A stretch of DNA of 5,935 bases, taken from NCBI GenBank assembly GCA_020628265.1, contig JAHDFG010000028.1:1-5935 (forward strand), given 5' to 3'. Numbering within the stretch: the stretch's first letter is position 1; each line of letters starts with the position of its first letter. The translations under genes were made by a program, and so were the position numbers. The notes under the pieces were generated by a model. That model was not told where the DNA came from and searched no databases. It saw nothing but the letters and a program-made list of their open reading frames with translations. This DNA is from Pseudooctadecabacter sp. GTDB lineage: Bacteria; Pseudomonadota; Alphaproteobacteria; Rhodobacterales; Rhodobacteraceae. Positions 1-5,437 of this stretch are shown piece after piece.

Positions 1-119
1 GCGCCGTTGGGGCCGATGATCGCGTGGCAGGTGTTTTCTGCCACGTCGAGGTTCACGTCACCCAAGGCCTGAAGGCCGCCGAAGCGTTTGTTGACGCCTT
101 TGACTGAAAGGATTCCCAT
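1..119 (-). CDS. livG: ABC transporter ATP-binding protein, LivG type (5' part only)
   Basis: This is the start of the ATPase subunit that powers a Liv-type importer at the cytoplasmic face of the inner membrane. Only 39 complete codons lie in the window and the gene continues past the left edge. The N-terminus reads MGILSVKGVNKRFGGLQALG; the KRFGG-x-x-AL pattern is typical of LivG rather than LivF. The last residues, IIGPNG, are the beginning of the Walker A loop (GPNGAGKT in the family). The ATG at 119-117 is preceded by a strong Shine-Dalgarno sequence (AAGGAGAAG, within 132-124), and the stop of livM lies 11 bp upstream, so the gene belongs to the same operon. A UrtD-like urea transporter ATPase is a less likely alternative because the fragment is short. 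Confidence 0.9.
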   Translation of the reverse strand, partial: MGILSVKGVNKRFGGLQALGDVNLDVAENTCHAIIGPNG

Positions 120-130
120 CTTTCTTCTCC

Positions 131-1366
131 TTAATCGGCGTTTTTGTTGCGGCGGAAGCGGGCGGCGATGCGTTGACCACCTTCCACAAGACCACCAGGC
201 AGGAAGATCACGACCAGCATGAACATGATGCCCAGCGTCAGGTGCCAGCCCTTACCGATGAAGGGGTAGACGACGGAGACCATGATGTCCTCAAGGCCGT
301 CCGGCATGAAGGCGAACCATTCGTGCAGGATGTCCTTGTTGATCTTGGAGATGATGTTTTCCATGTACTTGATGAAACCCGCGCCAAGGACAGGGCCCAT
401 CAGGGTGCCCGCGCCGCCGAGGATCGTCATGATCACGACTTCACCCGAGGCCGTCCAGAACATGCGTTCTGGTCCCACCTGCGTATCCATCGCCACCATC
501 AGGCCACCGGCCAGACCGGCGTAGGCGCCGGAGATGATGAAGGCCCACAGCGTGTAGCGTTTGGGCGTCAGGCCCGTGTAGTTCATCCGCTGCTGGTTGG
601 ATTTCACCGCCCGCAGCATCATGCCGAAGGGGCTGCGGAAGATGCGGATCGACAGGTAGAAGGCGATCAGCATGAAGGCGGCCGCGATGTAGTAGCCAAG
701 GTTGAAGGTGAACAACCAGTTGCCCAGAGACAGCTCGAACGAGTTGCCCATTTCCGCACCAAAGAGGTTGGCGCGGCCGATGGAGCCGTCCGTGGGGCCG
801 CCGAACAGCGGCGTGTCGGTGTTCTTGATCTGCAGGCCGGTTTCACCGCCCGTGATCGGTGTCAGCACCGAATAGGCGAGGGCATAGGACATCTGTGCAA
901 AGGCCAGTGTCAGGATCGAGAAGTAGATGCCCGAACGGCGTAGCGAGATGAAGCCCACGATGAAGCTGAAGGCGGCTGCGATGATGATGGCCAGCAGGAT
1001 GCCGGGGATCACGTTCAGCGTCACCAGTTTCATCGACCAGATCGCGGCGTAGGACCCCACACCCAAGAACGCGGCGTGGCCGAAGCTGAGGTAGCCCGTC
1101 AGGCCGAACAGGATGTTGAAGCCGATGGCGAAGATGCCAAAGATCACAAAGCGCTGCATCAGGTCGGGGTAGCCCGCGTTGAACTGCGCCATCGCTGATC
1201 CTTCGGGGAAGGGGTTCAGGATGAAGGGGGCCAGCATCACCAGTCCGAAGACGATCAGCATCAGCGTGCTGTCTTTCTTAGTGAGGCCGAGCATCCCGCC
1301 CGTGCCGGACGAGGGTCGGGCAGAGGGGGAGGCGACGGAGGTCGGTTGGGTTGTTTGATCGGTCAT
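131..1366 (-). CDS. livM: Branched-chain amino-acid-type ABC transporter permease, LivM family
   Basis: This is an inner-membrane permease subunit (411 residues) that pairs with LivH to form the translocation channel. After a Ser/Thr/Pro-rich cytoplasmic N-terminus (about residues 1-30), hydrophobic segments run almost to the end. Family landmarks are LTGYLSFGHAAFLGVGSYAA (89-108), the cytoplasmic coupling segment SPFGMMLRAVKSNQQRMNYTG-like stretch starting at 245, GGAGTLMGPVLGAGFI (317-332) and LPGGLVE (389-395). A polar stretch at about 172-212 is probably a periplasmic loop. The ATG at 1366-1364 is supported by GGAGGA inside the last codons of livH (1380-1375), about 9 nt upstream. Only 4 bp separate it from the livH stop, which suggests translational coupling. 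Length and motifs are normal for LivM; the substrate cannot be read from the permease. Confidence 0.96.
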   Translation of the reverse strand: MTDQTTQPTSVASPSARPSSGTGGMLGLTKKDSTLMLIVFGLVMLAPFILNPFPEGSAMAQFNAGYPDLMQRFVIFGIFAIGFNILFGLTGYLSFGHAAFLGVGSYAAIWSMKLVTLNVIPGILLAIIIAAAFSFIVGFISLRRSGIYFSILTLAFAQMSYALAYSVLTPITGGETGLQIKNTDTPLFGGPTDGSIGRANLFGAEMGNSFELSLGNWLFTFNLGYYIAAAFMLIAFYLSIRIFRSPFGMMLRAVKSNQQRMNYTGLTPKRYTLWAFIISGAYAGLAGGLMVAMDTQVGPERMFWTASGEVVIMTILGGAGTLMGPVLGAGFIKYMENIISKINKDILHEWFAFMPDGLEDIMVSVVYPFIGKGWHLTLGIMFMLVVIFLPGGLVEGGQRIAARFRRNKNAD

Positions 1367-1370
1367 TGGA

Positions 1371-2402
1371 TTAGTCCTCCATCACGCCCTTGCGTCCCAT
1401 CAGGCCACGGGGCCGGGTCAGCAAGATGATGATTGCGACAAGGTAGATGATGATTTGGTTGATGCCGGGCAGGACCTGCACGACGGCGGGCATGGAGGCG
1501 AAGCTTTCCAGGATGCCCAGAAGGAAGCCAGCGGCGACAGCACCGGGCAGAGAGCCCATGCCGCCAACAACCACCACGACGAAGGACAGCACGAGGAAGT
1601 CCATGCCCATATGGTAGTTGGGGGCCACGATAGGCGCGTACATCACACCCGCCAGACCGGCCACGGCGGCGGCGAGGCCGAACATGAAGGTGAAGCGTTT
1701 GTCGATGTCGATGCCCAGCATCTGCACCGTTTCACGGTCGGCCATACCGGCCCGCACGACCATCCCGAAGGTGGTGAACTGCAGGAAGGCAAAGACGCCA
1801 GCGATGATGAGCGCCGAGAAGAAGAAGTACACCAGACGCCAGTAGGGATACATGATCGTCAGCGGGTCATAGCCAAGCCAGACGCCGAAATCCAAAGAGC
1901 CGGTGAAGGCTGCGGGGGCAGGGGTCTGGATCGGGTTGGCACCGAAGAAATACTTGATGACTTCGGCCAAAACGATCGCAAGGCCGAAGGTCACAAGGAT
2001 CTGGTCCGCGTGGGGGCGCTTGTAGAAGTGCTTGATCAGGCCGCGTTCCATGGCAAAGCCGATGCCGATCATGATCGGGATCGAGAACAGGATGGCCAGC
2101 GGCACGTTCCAGTCGATGATCGCGGCACCGGCGGTCTCGCCAAACCAGTTGTAGATCACCGGCACGTCGCGCATCAGCGGGTTGCCCAAGAAGTCCGTCT
2201 GACCCTCAACCGCGACTTCGCGGGAGATCGTCAGGATTTTGCTGAGGATCACAGCGCAGAACGCGCCCATCATGAACAGCGCGCCGTGCGCGAAGTTCAC
2301 AACGCCGAGCGTTCCGAAAATCAGGGTGAGGCCAAGCGCGATCAGCGCATAGGCAGAGCCTTTATCAAGCCCGTTTAGAATTTGAACGATGATCTGGTCC
2401 AT
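1371..2402 (-). CDS. livH: Branched-chain amino-acid-type ABC transporter permease, LivH family
   Basis: This is the second inner-membrane permease (343 residues) of the importer. The N-terminal hallmark GLDKGSAYALIALGLTLIFG (11-30) followed by GVVNFAHG (33-40) is diagnostic for LivH. Other landmarks are TTFGMVVRAGMADRETVQML (210-229, cytoplasmic loop contacting the ATPase), VVVVGGMGSLPGAVAAGFLL (276-295) and TRPRGLMG (329-336). A polar, charged stretch at about 59-98, between the second and third hydrophobic segments, makes the protein longer than the roughly 290-310 residues usual for LivH and is probably a periplasmic loop insertion. The ATG at 2402-2400 has only a modest upstream purine run (AAAGG, about 10 nt away), so initiation may be weaker than for the binding protein. 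It lies 139 bp downstream of the binding-protein gene and 4 bp upstream of livM. Confidence 0.96.
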   Translation of the reverse strand: MDQIIVQILNGLDKGSAYALIALGLTLIFGTLGVVNFAHGALFMMGAFCAVILSKILTISREVAVEGQTDFLGNPLMRDVPVIYNWFGETAGAAIIDWNVPLAILFSIPIMIGIGFAMERGLIKHFYKRPHADQILVTFGLAIVLAEVIKYFFGANPIQTPAPAAFTGSLDFGVWLGYDPLTIMYPYWRLVYFFFSALIIAGVFAFLQFTTFGMVVRAGMADRETVQMLGIDIDKRFTFMFGLAAAVAGLAGVMYAPIVAPNYHMGMDFLVLSFVVVVVGGMGSLPGAVAAGFLLGILESFASMPAVVQVLPGINQIIIYLVAIIILLTRPRGLMGRKGVMED

Positions 2403-2502
2403 GAGCGGTCTGCCTTTGGTCAGTGTCTACAAGGGGGCCGTTCGCCCGCAATGTATCGGGGGCGGTAGGGGTCCGCGGTGTGTCTTGGTTGGGTCGTAAG
2501 GT

Positions 2503-2528
2503 GGACGCGGCGAAAGACCGCCGCGCCC
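2503..2528 (-). promoter_or_regulatory. Stem-loop between the binding-protein gene and livH (mRNA stabiliser or leaky terminator)
   Basis: On the minus-strand transcript, GGGCGCGGCG (2528-2519) can pair with CGCCGCGTCC (2512-2503) over 10 bp, including one G-U pair, with a 6-nt GTCTTT loop. It begins 13 nt after the binding-protein stop codon. No U-run follows (the next bases read ACCTTACGACCC), so it is not a standard intrinsic terminator. Hairpins in this position commonly protect the mRNA of the abundant binding protein from 3' exonucleases or cause partial termination, so that permeases are made in smaller amounts. That role is inferred. The rest of the 2403-2541 gap shows only weak G/C-rich pairings and no gene. 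Confidence 0.55.
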
Positions 2529-2541
2529 TTTATGCGTTGGC

Positions 2542-3894
2542 TTATGCGCCGTTGTTGCACTCGCCCAGGGAGGCTTCTGCGCCGCCCATCTGCGGGTGGT
2601 CGGGGGAGTACATGACCTGATCGACAGGCGTGACTTCCACGATCTCGAGAAGGTCGAACTCGGACTCCGGGTTCTCTTTCCCGCGCACAACCAGAACGTC
2701 CTTGAAGCACTGGTGGTCGGAACCACGATAAAGCGTCTTGCCGTTGCCCAGACCGTCGAACTCGAAATCTTCGAGAGCTTCGGCAACTGCGCAAGGTGCG
2801 AAGGAACCAGCACGCGTAACAGCATCTGCATAAAGCAGGGTCTGCACGTAGGTCGTGTGGGCTGCCTGCGACGGCGGGAAGCCGTACTTGGTGCCGAAGG
2901 AGCGCACGAATGCCTGAGAGCCTTCGTCCTGCAGGGACCAGTGCCAGTTCGTGGAACCGTAGATGCCCTTAACGTTGGCGCCAGCACCACGTGCCATCAG
3001 GCGCGAGTAGAGCGGAACAACGATTTCGAAGTTCTTGCCGTTTGCAACAGCGTCACGCAGGCCGAACTGAACAGCGTTGGTCAGAGAGTTGACCATGTTG
3101 CCGCCGTAGTGGTTCAGAACCAGAACGTCAGCACCGGAGTTCAGAACCGGTGCGATGTAGGACGAGAAGTCCGTCTGGGTCAGAGGCGTCTTGACGGAGT
3201 TCACCGTCTCCCAGCCGACTGCTTCCGTGGAGGCGCGGATGGCTTCCTCGGTGGTGTAACCCCAGTTGTAGTCTGCGGTCAGGTGATAGGCCTTACGGTC
3301 GGTGCCGTAGTTTGCAGCCAGCACCGGCGCCAGAGCAGCACCCGTCATGTAGGAGTTGAAGAAGTGACGGAAACCGTTGGCCTTGCGGTCCTTACCGGTC
3401 GTGTCGTTGGAGTGGGTCAGACCCGCCATGAAGATGATGCCGGCTTCCTGACACAGGGCCTGCACAGCCACAGCCACACCAGAGGACGAACCACCGGTGA
3501 TCATGATGGCGCCATCTTTTTCGATCATGGAGCGCGCGGATGCACGAGCGGCGTCAGACTTGGTCTGGGTGTCGCCGGTGACGTACTTCACTTCGCGGCC
3601 CAGAATACCGGTGCCGTCCAGAACCTTCGAGGAGAAGGTGTTCAGCATGCCGCCGTCGCCGCCACCGTTCAGGTGCTCGACTGCCAGCTCGTAGGCGCGC
3701 AGTTCGTCTGCACCCTCGTCAGCGTAGGGGCCGGTCTGCGGTACGTTGAAGCCCAGAACGACTTCAGAGTCGCCCGGTGCGTTGGTGAAACCAGCGTGGC
3801 CATCAGCGCGCAGGTACTGGGGCAGCGCCAGCGCTGCACCACCCACGGCGCCGGTCTTGATGACACCACGACGGGTAAAGTTTGATTTGGACAT
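2542..3894 (-). CDS. Tat-exported periplasmic substrate-binding protein of a Liv-type ABC transporter (Peripla_BP_6-like)
   Basis: This is the periplasmic solute receptor (450 residues) that delivers substrate to LivHM. The N-terminus has a twin-arginine signal: FTRRGVIKTG (6-15), then a moderately hydrophobic stretch (AVGGAALAL, 16-24), with cleavage probably near Ala30-Ala34. The mature protein fits a type I two-lobed binding protein: the first strand and ligand-loop region VVLGFNVPQTGPYADEGADE (45-64), GDTQTKSDAARASARSMI (107-124), the ITGGSSSGVAVAVQAL region (132-147), FMAGLTHSND (155-164), and the second-lobe TADYNWGYT (206-214). Four cysteines (148, 368, 396, 446) could form disulfides in the periplasm. 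The ATG at 3894-3892 has a near-perfect ribosome site. It is the promoter-proximal gene of the operon and divergent from an ScfR-type regulator, so the substrate could be a short-chain acid or amide-type compound rather than leucine. The substrate is unknown, so no gene symbol is given. Confidence 0.94.
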   Translation of the reverse strand: MSKSNFTRRGVIKTGAVGGAALALPQYLRADGHAGFTNAPGDSEVVLGFNVPQTGPYADEGADELRAYELAVEHLNGGGDGGMLNTFSSKVLDGTGILGREVKYVTGDTQTKSDAARASARSMIEKDGAIMITGGSSSGVAVAVQALCQEAGIIFMAGLTHSNDTTGKDRKANGFRHFFNSYMTGAALAPVLAANYGTDRKAYHLTADYNWGYTTEEAIRASTEAVGWETVNSVKTPLTQTDFSSYIAPVLNSGADVLVLNHYGGNMVNSLTNAVQFGLRDAVANGKNFEIVVPLYSRLMARGAGANVKGIYGSTNWHWSLQDEGSQAFVRSFGTKYGFPPSQAAHTTYVQTLLYADAVTRAGSFAPCAVAEALEDFEFDGLGNGKTLYRGSDHQCFKDVLVVRGKENPESEFDLLEIVEVTPVDQVMYSPDHPQMGGAEASLGECNNGA

Positions 3895-3898
3895 ATAA

Positions 3899-3907
3899 TC
3901 CTCCCTT
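3899..3907 (-). promoter_or_regulatory. Strong ribosome binding site of the binding-protein gene
   Basis: The minus strand reads AAGGGAGGA followed by TTAT and the ATG, an almost ideal Shine-Dalgarno sequence at 4-5 nt spacing. It fixes the start at 3894 and fits the high expression expected of a binding protein. The site ahead of livH is much weaker, which may contribute to the unequal stoichiometry of the subunits. Confidence 0.8.
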
Positions 3908-3914
3908 TGAAGTT

Positions 3915-3939
3915 GCGGCGGGCCTCCTCGCCCAACCGC
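3915..3939 (-). other. Hairpin in the predicted 5' leader of the binding-protein mRNA
   Basis: On the minus strand, GCGG (3939-3936) pairs with CCGC (3918-3915) and GGGC (3933-3930) with GCCC (3923-3920), separated by a small internal loop (UU opposite G). The apical loop is GAGGAG (3929-3924), which itself resembles a Shine-Dalgarno core. The structure ends 7 nt before the real ribosome site. It could stabilise the 5' end of the message or affect ribosome loading. It lies in the leader only if transcription starts upstream of 3940, which I cannot confirm. Confidence 0.35.
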
Positions 3940-3941
3940 GA

Positions 3942-3956
3942 ACGCTTTTACAGCGT
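3942..3956. repeat. Short perfect inverted repeat ACGCT-N5-AGCGT
   Basis: The arms ACGCT (3942-3946) and AGCGT (3952-3956) are perfect inverted copies around TTTAC. The TTTACA at 3947-3952 is the reverse complement of the TGTAAA core found in the two repeats at 4019-4024 and 4051-4056. It could be a third, promoter-proximal regulator site for the transporter operon or a small leader hairpin. Either function is inferred. Confidence 0.4.
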
Positions 3957-4014
3957 GGCTACAGTAGAGGGCGGGCCTGAAAACTTCTCAACAAGTGATC
4001 CGTAACATTCGGTA

Positions 4015-4024
4015 ATTTTGTAAA
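4015..4024 (+). repeat. Candidate operator, copy 1 (ATTTTGTAAA)
   Basis: This ten-base element recurs identically at 4047-4056, 32 bp away, about three helical turns, so both copies would face the same side of the DNA. Both are preceded by a CGGTA-type context (CGGTA at 4010-4014 and 4043-4047). The TTTTG-x-AAA core resembles the AT-rich TTTGCAAA-type sites known for the RamB/PrpR branch of ScfR regulators. Assignment to the adjacent regulator is inferred. Confidence 0.5.
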
Positions 4025-4051
4025 GACATAAACGGCGCACTGCGGTATTTT
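4023..4051 (+). promoter_or_regulatory. Candidate sigma70-type promoter for the ScfR-type regulator
   Basis: AAGACA (4023-4028) and TATTTT (4046-4051) each match the -35 and -10 consensus at four of six positions and are separated by exactly 17 bp. Transcription would start near 4058, leaving a leader of about 60 nt. Both hexamers are flanked or overlapped by the repeated ATTTTGTAAA element. The matches are moderate, so this is a suggestion only. Confidence 0.35.
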
Positions 4052-4056
4052 GTAAA
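4047..4056 (+). repeat. Candidate operator, copy 2 (ATTTTGTAAA), overlapping an inverted repeat
   Basis: This is the second exact copy of the element at 4015-4024. Its right half also forms an inverted repeat, GTAAA-N4-TTTAC, spanning 4052-4065. It overlaps the -10 element proposed for the regulator gene, while copy 1 touches the proposed -35. Occupancy of both copies would therefore block that promoter, consistent with autorepression. Confidence 0.5.
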
Positions 4057-4119
4057 TTACTTTACTACTGGTGTCGGGGTGGTGGCGCTATCAGCCCCGC
4101 AAACGTTAAGGAATTTCGA

Positions 4120-5388
4120 ATGGCCGAACGGGTTCTGACAGGCACACGGGTCCGCAACAGGCGGCTTGATCTGGGGCTGCGGCAGGCCGAACTGGCCGAA
4201 CGGCTGGGGATTTCGGCGTCTTACCTCAACCTGATTGAGCACAACCGGCGCAGAATCAGCGGCCCCTTGCTGCGGTCGGTGTCACAGGTTCTGGGCGTCG
4301 ATGCCGCACTTTTGGAGGATGGCACGGCCGAGGCTGTGTTGGAGCCGCTCAAGGCCGCCGCTGCTGCCTTTCCGGCGGCTTCCGTTGAAGAGGGGCGGGC
4401 CGAGGAGCTGGTGGCCCGCTTTCCCGATTGGGCCGCTTTGATTGCCGCGCAGCAGGCCCGCATCCGCCAGTTGGAGGATCGCGGGCGGGCGTTGAGTGAC
4501 CGTCTGGCCCATGACACCCAGATTGCCCATTCCCTGCACGAGGTGATCTCGACCGCGACGGCGATCCGGTCCACGGCTTCCATTCTTGCGGAAACACCTG
4601 ATCTGGATGCCGACTGGCAGGCACGGTTTCACGGCAACATTGATGTGGACAGCGCCCGTCTGGCGGAAAGCAGTCAGGCCTTGCTGGGGTTTCTGGATAT
4701 GGAGATGGAGGCGGGGATTGACGAGGTTTCCTCGCCCATGGAGGAGGCCGAGGCCTATCTGGGGCGTCTGGGTCATTATCTGGCGGACGTTGATGCGGGG
4801 AATGTGCCGCGGTTCGAGGATGTCGCGGACGGGCCGACGCGGGCAATCCTGCAGCGCTGGGCGGGCAGGCTGGCACGGGATGCAGCAGCATTGCCCTTAG
4901 CCGCCTTTGAGCAAGCGGCGCGAGCGATGGCCTATGATCCGGCGCGCTTGGCGGCGCGGTTCGGGGTGCCTTTGCCGGTTGTCCTGCGCCGTCTGGCCCA
5001 TTTGCCGAACGGGGCGGACCATCCGTTGATGGGGCTGGCGGAATGCGATGCGGCCGGTGTTGTGACGTTCCAGAAGCCGATTCTTGATTTCCGGCTGCCC
5101 CGTGCCGGTGCGGCCTGTCCGCTGTGGCCGCTTTATCAGGCGCTGACACAGCCGGGGCGGGCGTTGCATGCTGTCGTGCGGTTGCCCGGTGCGGCCCGCA
5201 CTCCGTTCGAATGTTTCGCGATCGCAGGGCCCGAAGGGGAGGTTGCCTTTGGCAAAGAGCCCCGCATCAGGGCGACGATGCTGGTGCGTCCTGCCCGCAG
5301 CGAGGCCACGCCCGAGACAGTGGGGCCGGGCTGTCGCGTTTGCCCCGTGAGCGATTGTTCCAGCCGAAGGCATCCGGCGTTGATTTGA
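4120..5388 (+). CDS. XRE-family transcriptional regulator of the short-chain fatty acyl (ScfR/DUF2083) type
   Basis: This is a cytoplasmic DNA-binding protein of 422 residues. Residues 8-61 form an XRE helix-turn-helix (RQAELAERLGISASYLNLIE at 21-40). Residues 260-296 (AARAMAYDPARLAARFGVPL and following) match the stretch that precedes the ScfR domain in RamB/PrpR-type proteins. Residues about 303-419 fit the ScfR domain, with AACPLWPLYQALTQPGR (331-347) and a terminal Cys motif CRVCPVSDCSSRRHP (C405, C408, C413). Family members sense acyl-CoA or short-chain fatty acid status, and PrpR of Mycobacterium tuberculosis has been reported to carry an Fe-S cluster through C-terminal cysteines. No HExxH protease motif is visible. 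The central part (about 128-199) instead resembles the helical hairpin of histidine kinases. The ATG at 4120 has TAAGGA 7 nt upstream. The gene is divergent from the Liv operon, which it may control along with itself. Confidence 0.88.
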   Translation: MAERVLTGTRVRNRRLDLGLRQAELAERLGISASYLNLIEHNRRRISGPLLRSVSQVLGVDAALLEDGTAEAVLEPLKAAAAAFPAASVEEGRAEELVARFPDWAALIAAQQARIRQLEDRGRALSDRLAHDTQIAHSLHEVISTATAIRSTASILAETPDLDADWQARFHGNIDVDSARLAESSQALLGFLDMEMEAGIDEVSSPMEEAEAYLGRLGHYLADVDAGNVPRFEDVADGPTRAILQRWAGRLARDAAALPLAAFEQAARAMAYDPARLAARFGVPLPVVLRRLAHLPNGADHPLMGLAECDAAGVVTFQKPILDFRLPRAGAACPLWPLYQALTQPGRALHAVVRLPGAARTPFECFAIAGPEGEVAFGKEPRIRATMLVRPARSEATPETVGPGCRVCPVSDCSSRRHPALI

Positions 5389-5407
5389 CGGACAGGCGGC
5401 TGGGCCT

Positions 5408-5437
5408 TTGACTTGAGGCGGCAGTTGCCGCAATACT
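5408..5437 (+). promoter_or_regulatory. Candidate promoter for the receiver gene
   Basis: TTGACT (5408-5413, five of six -35 matches) is followed after 18 bp by AATACT (5432-5437, four of six -10 matches). It lies 20 bp after the regulator stop codon and would give a leader of about 45-50 nt before the receiver ATG. It suggests the receiver gene can be transcribed independently of the upstream regulator, though read-through is also possible because there is no clear terminator. Confidence 0.45.
5418..5431. repeat. Palindrome GCGGCAGTTGCCGC inside the promoter spacer
   Basis: The arms GCGGCA (5418-5423) and TGCCGC (5426-5431) are perfect inverted copies around GT. The two-base centre makes it a poor RNA hairpin but a good protein-binding dyad, and it sits exactly between the candidate -35 and -10. 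An AGGCGGC heptamer at 5416-5422 also occurs 22 bp upstream (5394-5400), and a second dyad TGCAG-G-CTGCA follows at 5439-5449. An operator role is inferred. Confidence 0.4.

Larger units (their letters stand above)
3895..4119. promoter_or_regulatory. Divergent control region between the Liv operon and the scfR-type gene
   Basis: This 225-bp gap contains no gene. The part from about 3980 to 4070 is clearly richer in A/T than its surroundings and holds the motif cluster: GTAA at 4002, 4012, 4020 and 4052, and inverted TTAC at 3948, 4057 and 4062. Nearer the binding-protein gene there are two small dyads and the ribosome site. A minus-strand promoter for the transporter must lie here but is not clear. 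The best match I see is TTGAGA (3991-3986) with CTACTG (3967-3962) at 18-bp spacing, which is weak. Divergent placement of a regulator and its target is common, so shared control is likely but inferred. Confidence 0.7.

Noticed and set aside
173..943. A 256-codon plus-strand open frame antisense to livM
   Set aside because: It has the same H/D/E/G-rich composition, typical of the reverse complement of a membrane protein gene, and no supporting ribosome site or family.
1455..2378. A 307-codon plus-strand open frame antisense to livH
   Set aside because: The product is dominated by H, D, E, G and Q with no hydrophobic core, and the opposite strand encodes an unmistakable permease.
2420..2794. 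Minus-strand open frame spanning the gap between the binding-protein gene and livH
   Set aside because: It is Arg-rich, lies mostly out of frame inside the binding-protein gene, and has no recognisable features; the gap is better explained by the stem-loop.
2596..3885. A 429-codon plus-strand open frame lying antisense to the binding-protein gene
   Set aside because: It is a shadow of the coding strand caused by G/C-biased third positions. The translation is rich in V, G, H and R, has no recognisable motif, and the minus-strand product is a clear family member.
4019..4056. TTTACA on the minus strand at either repeat considered as a -35 for the transporter operon
   Set aside because: At 16-18 bp spacing the downstream hexamers (GGATCA-like, or GTTTAT/TTTATG) are poor -10 matches, so no firm minus-strand promoter could be assigned.
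4075..4099. CGGGG ... CCCCG pairing in the leader of the regulator gene
   Set aside because: Only 5 bp of stem around a 15-nt loop with no good internal pairing and no U-run; too weak to call a riboswitch or attenuator.
4537..4554. HEVIS in the regulator considered as an M78/IrrE HExxH zinc-protease motif
   Set aside because: The second histidine is missing (HEVIS, not HExxH), and the surrounding helices do not read like the protease active site.
4349..5149. A 266-codon minus-strand open frame within the regulator gene
   Set aside because: The product is extremely rich in Pro, Arg and Ser with no domain; it is the antisense of a well-supported regulator.
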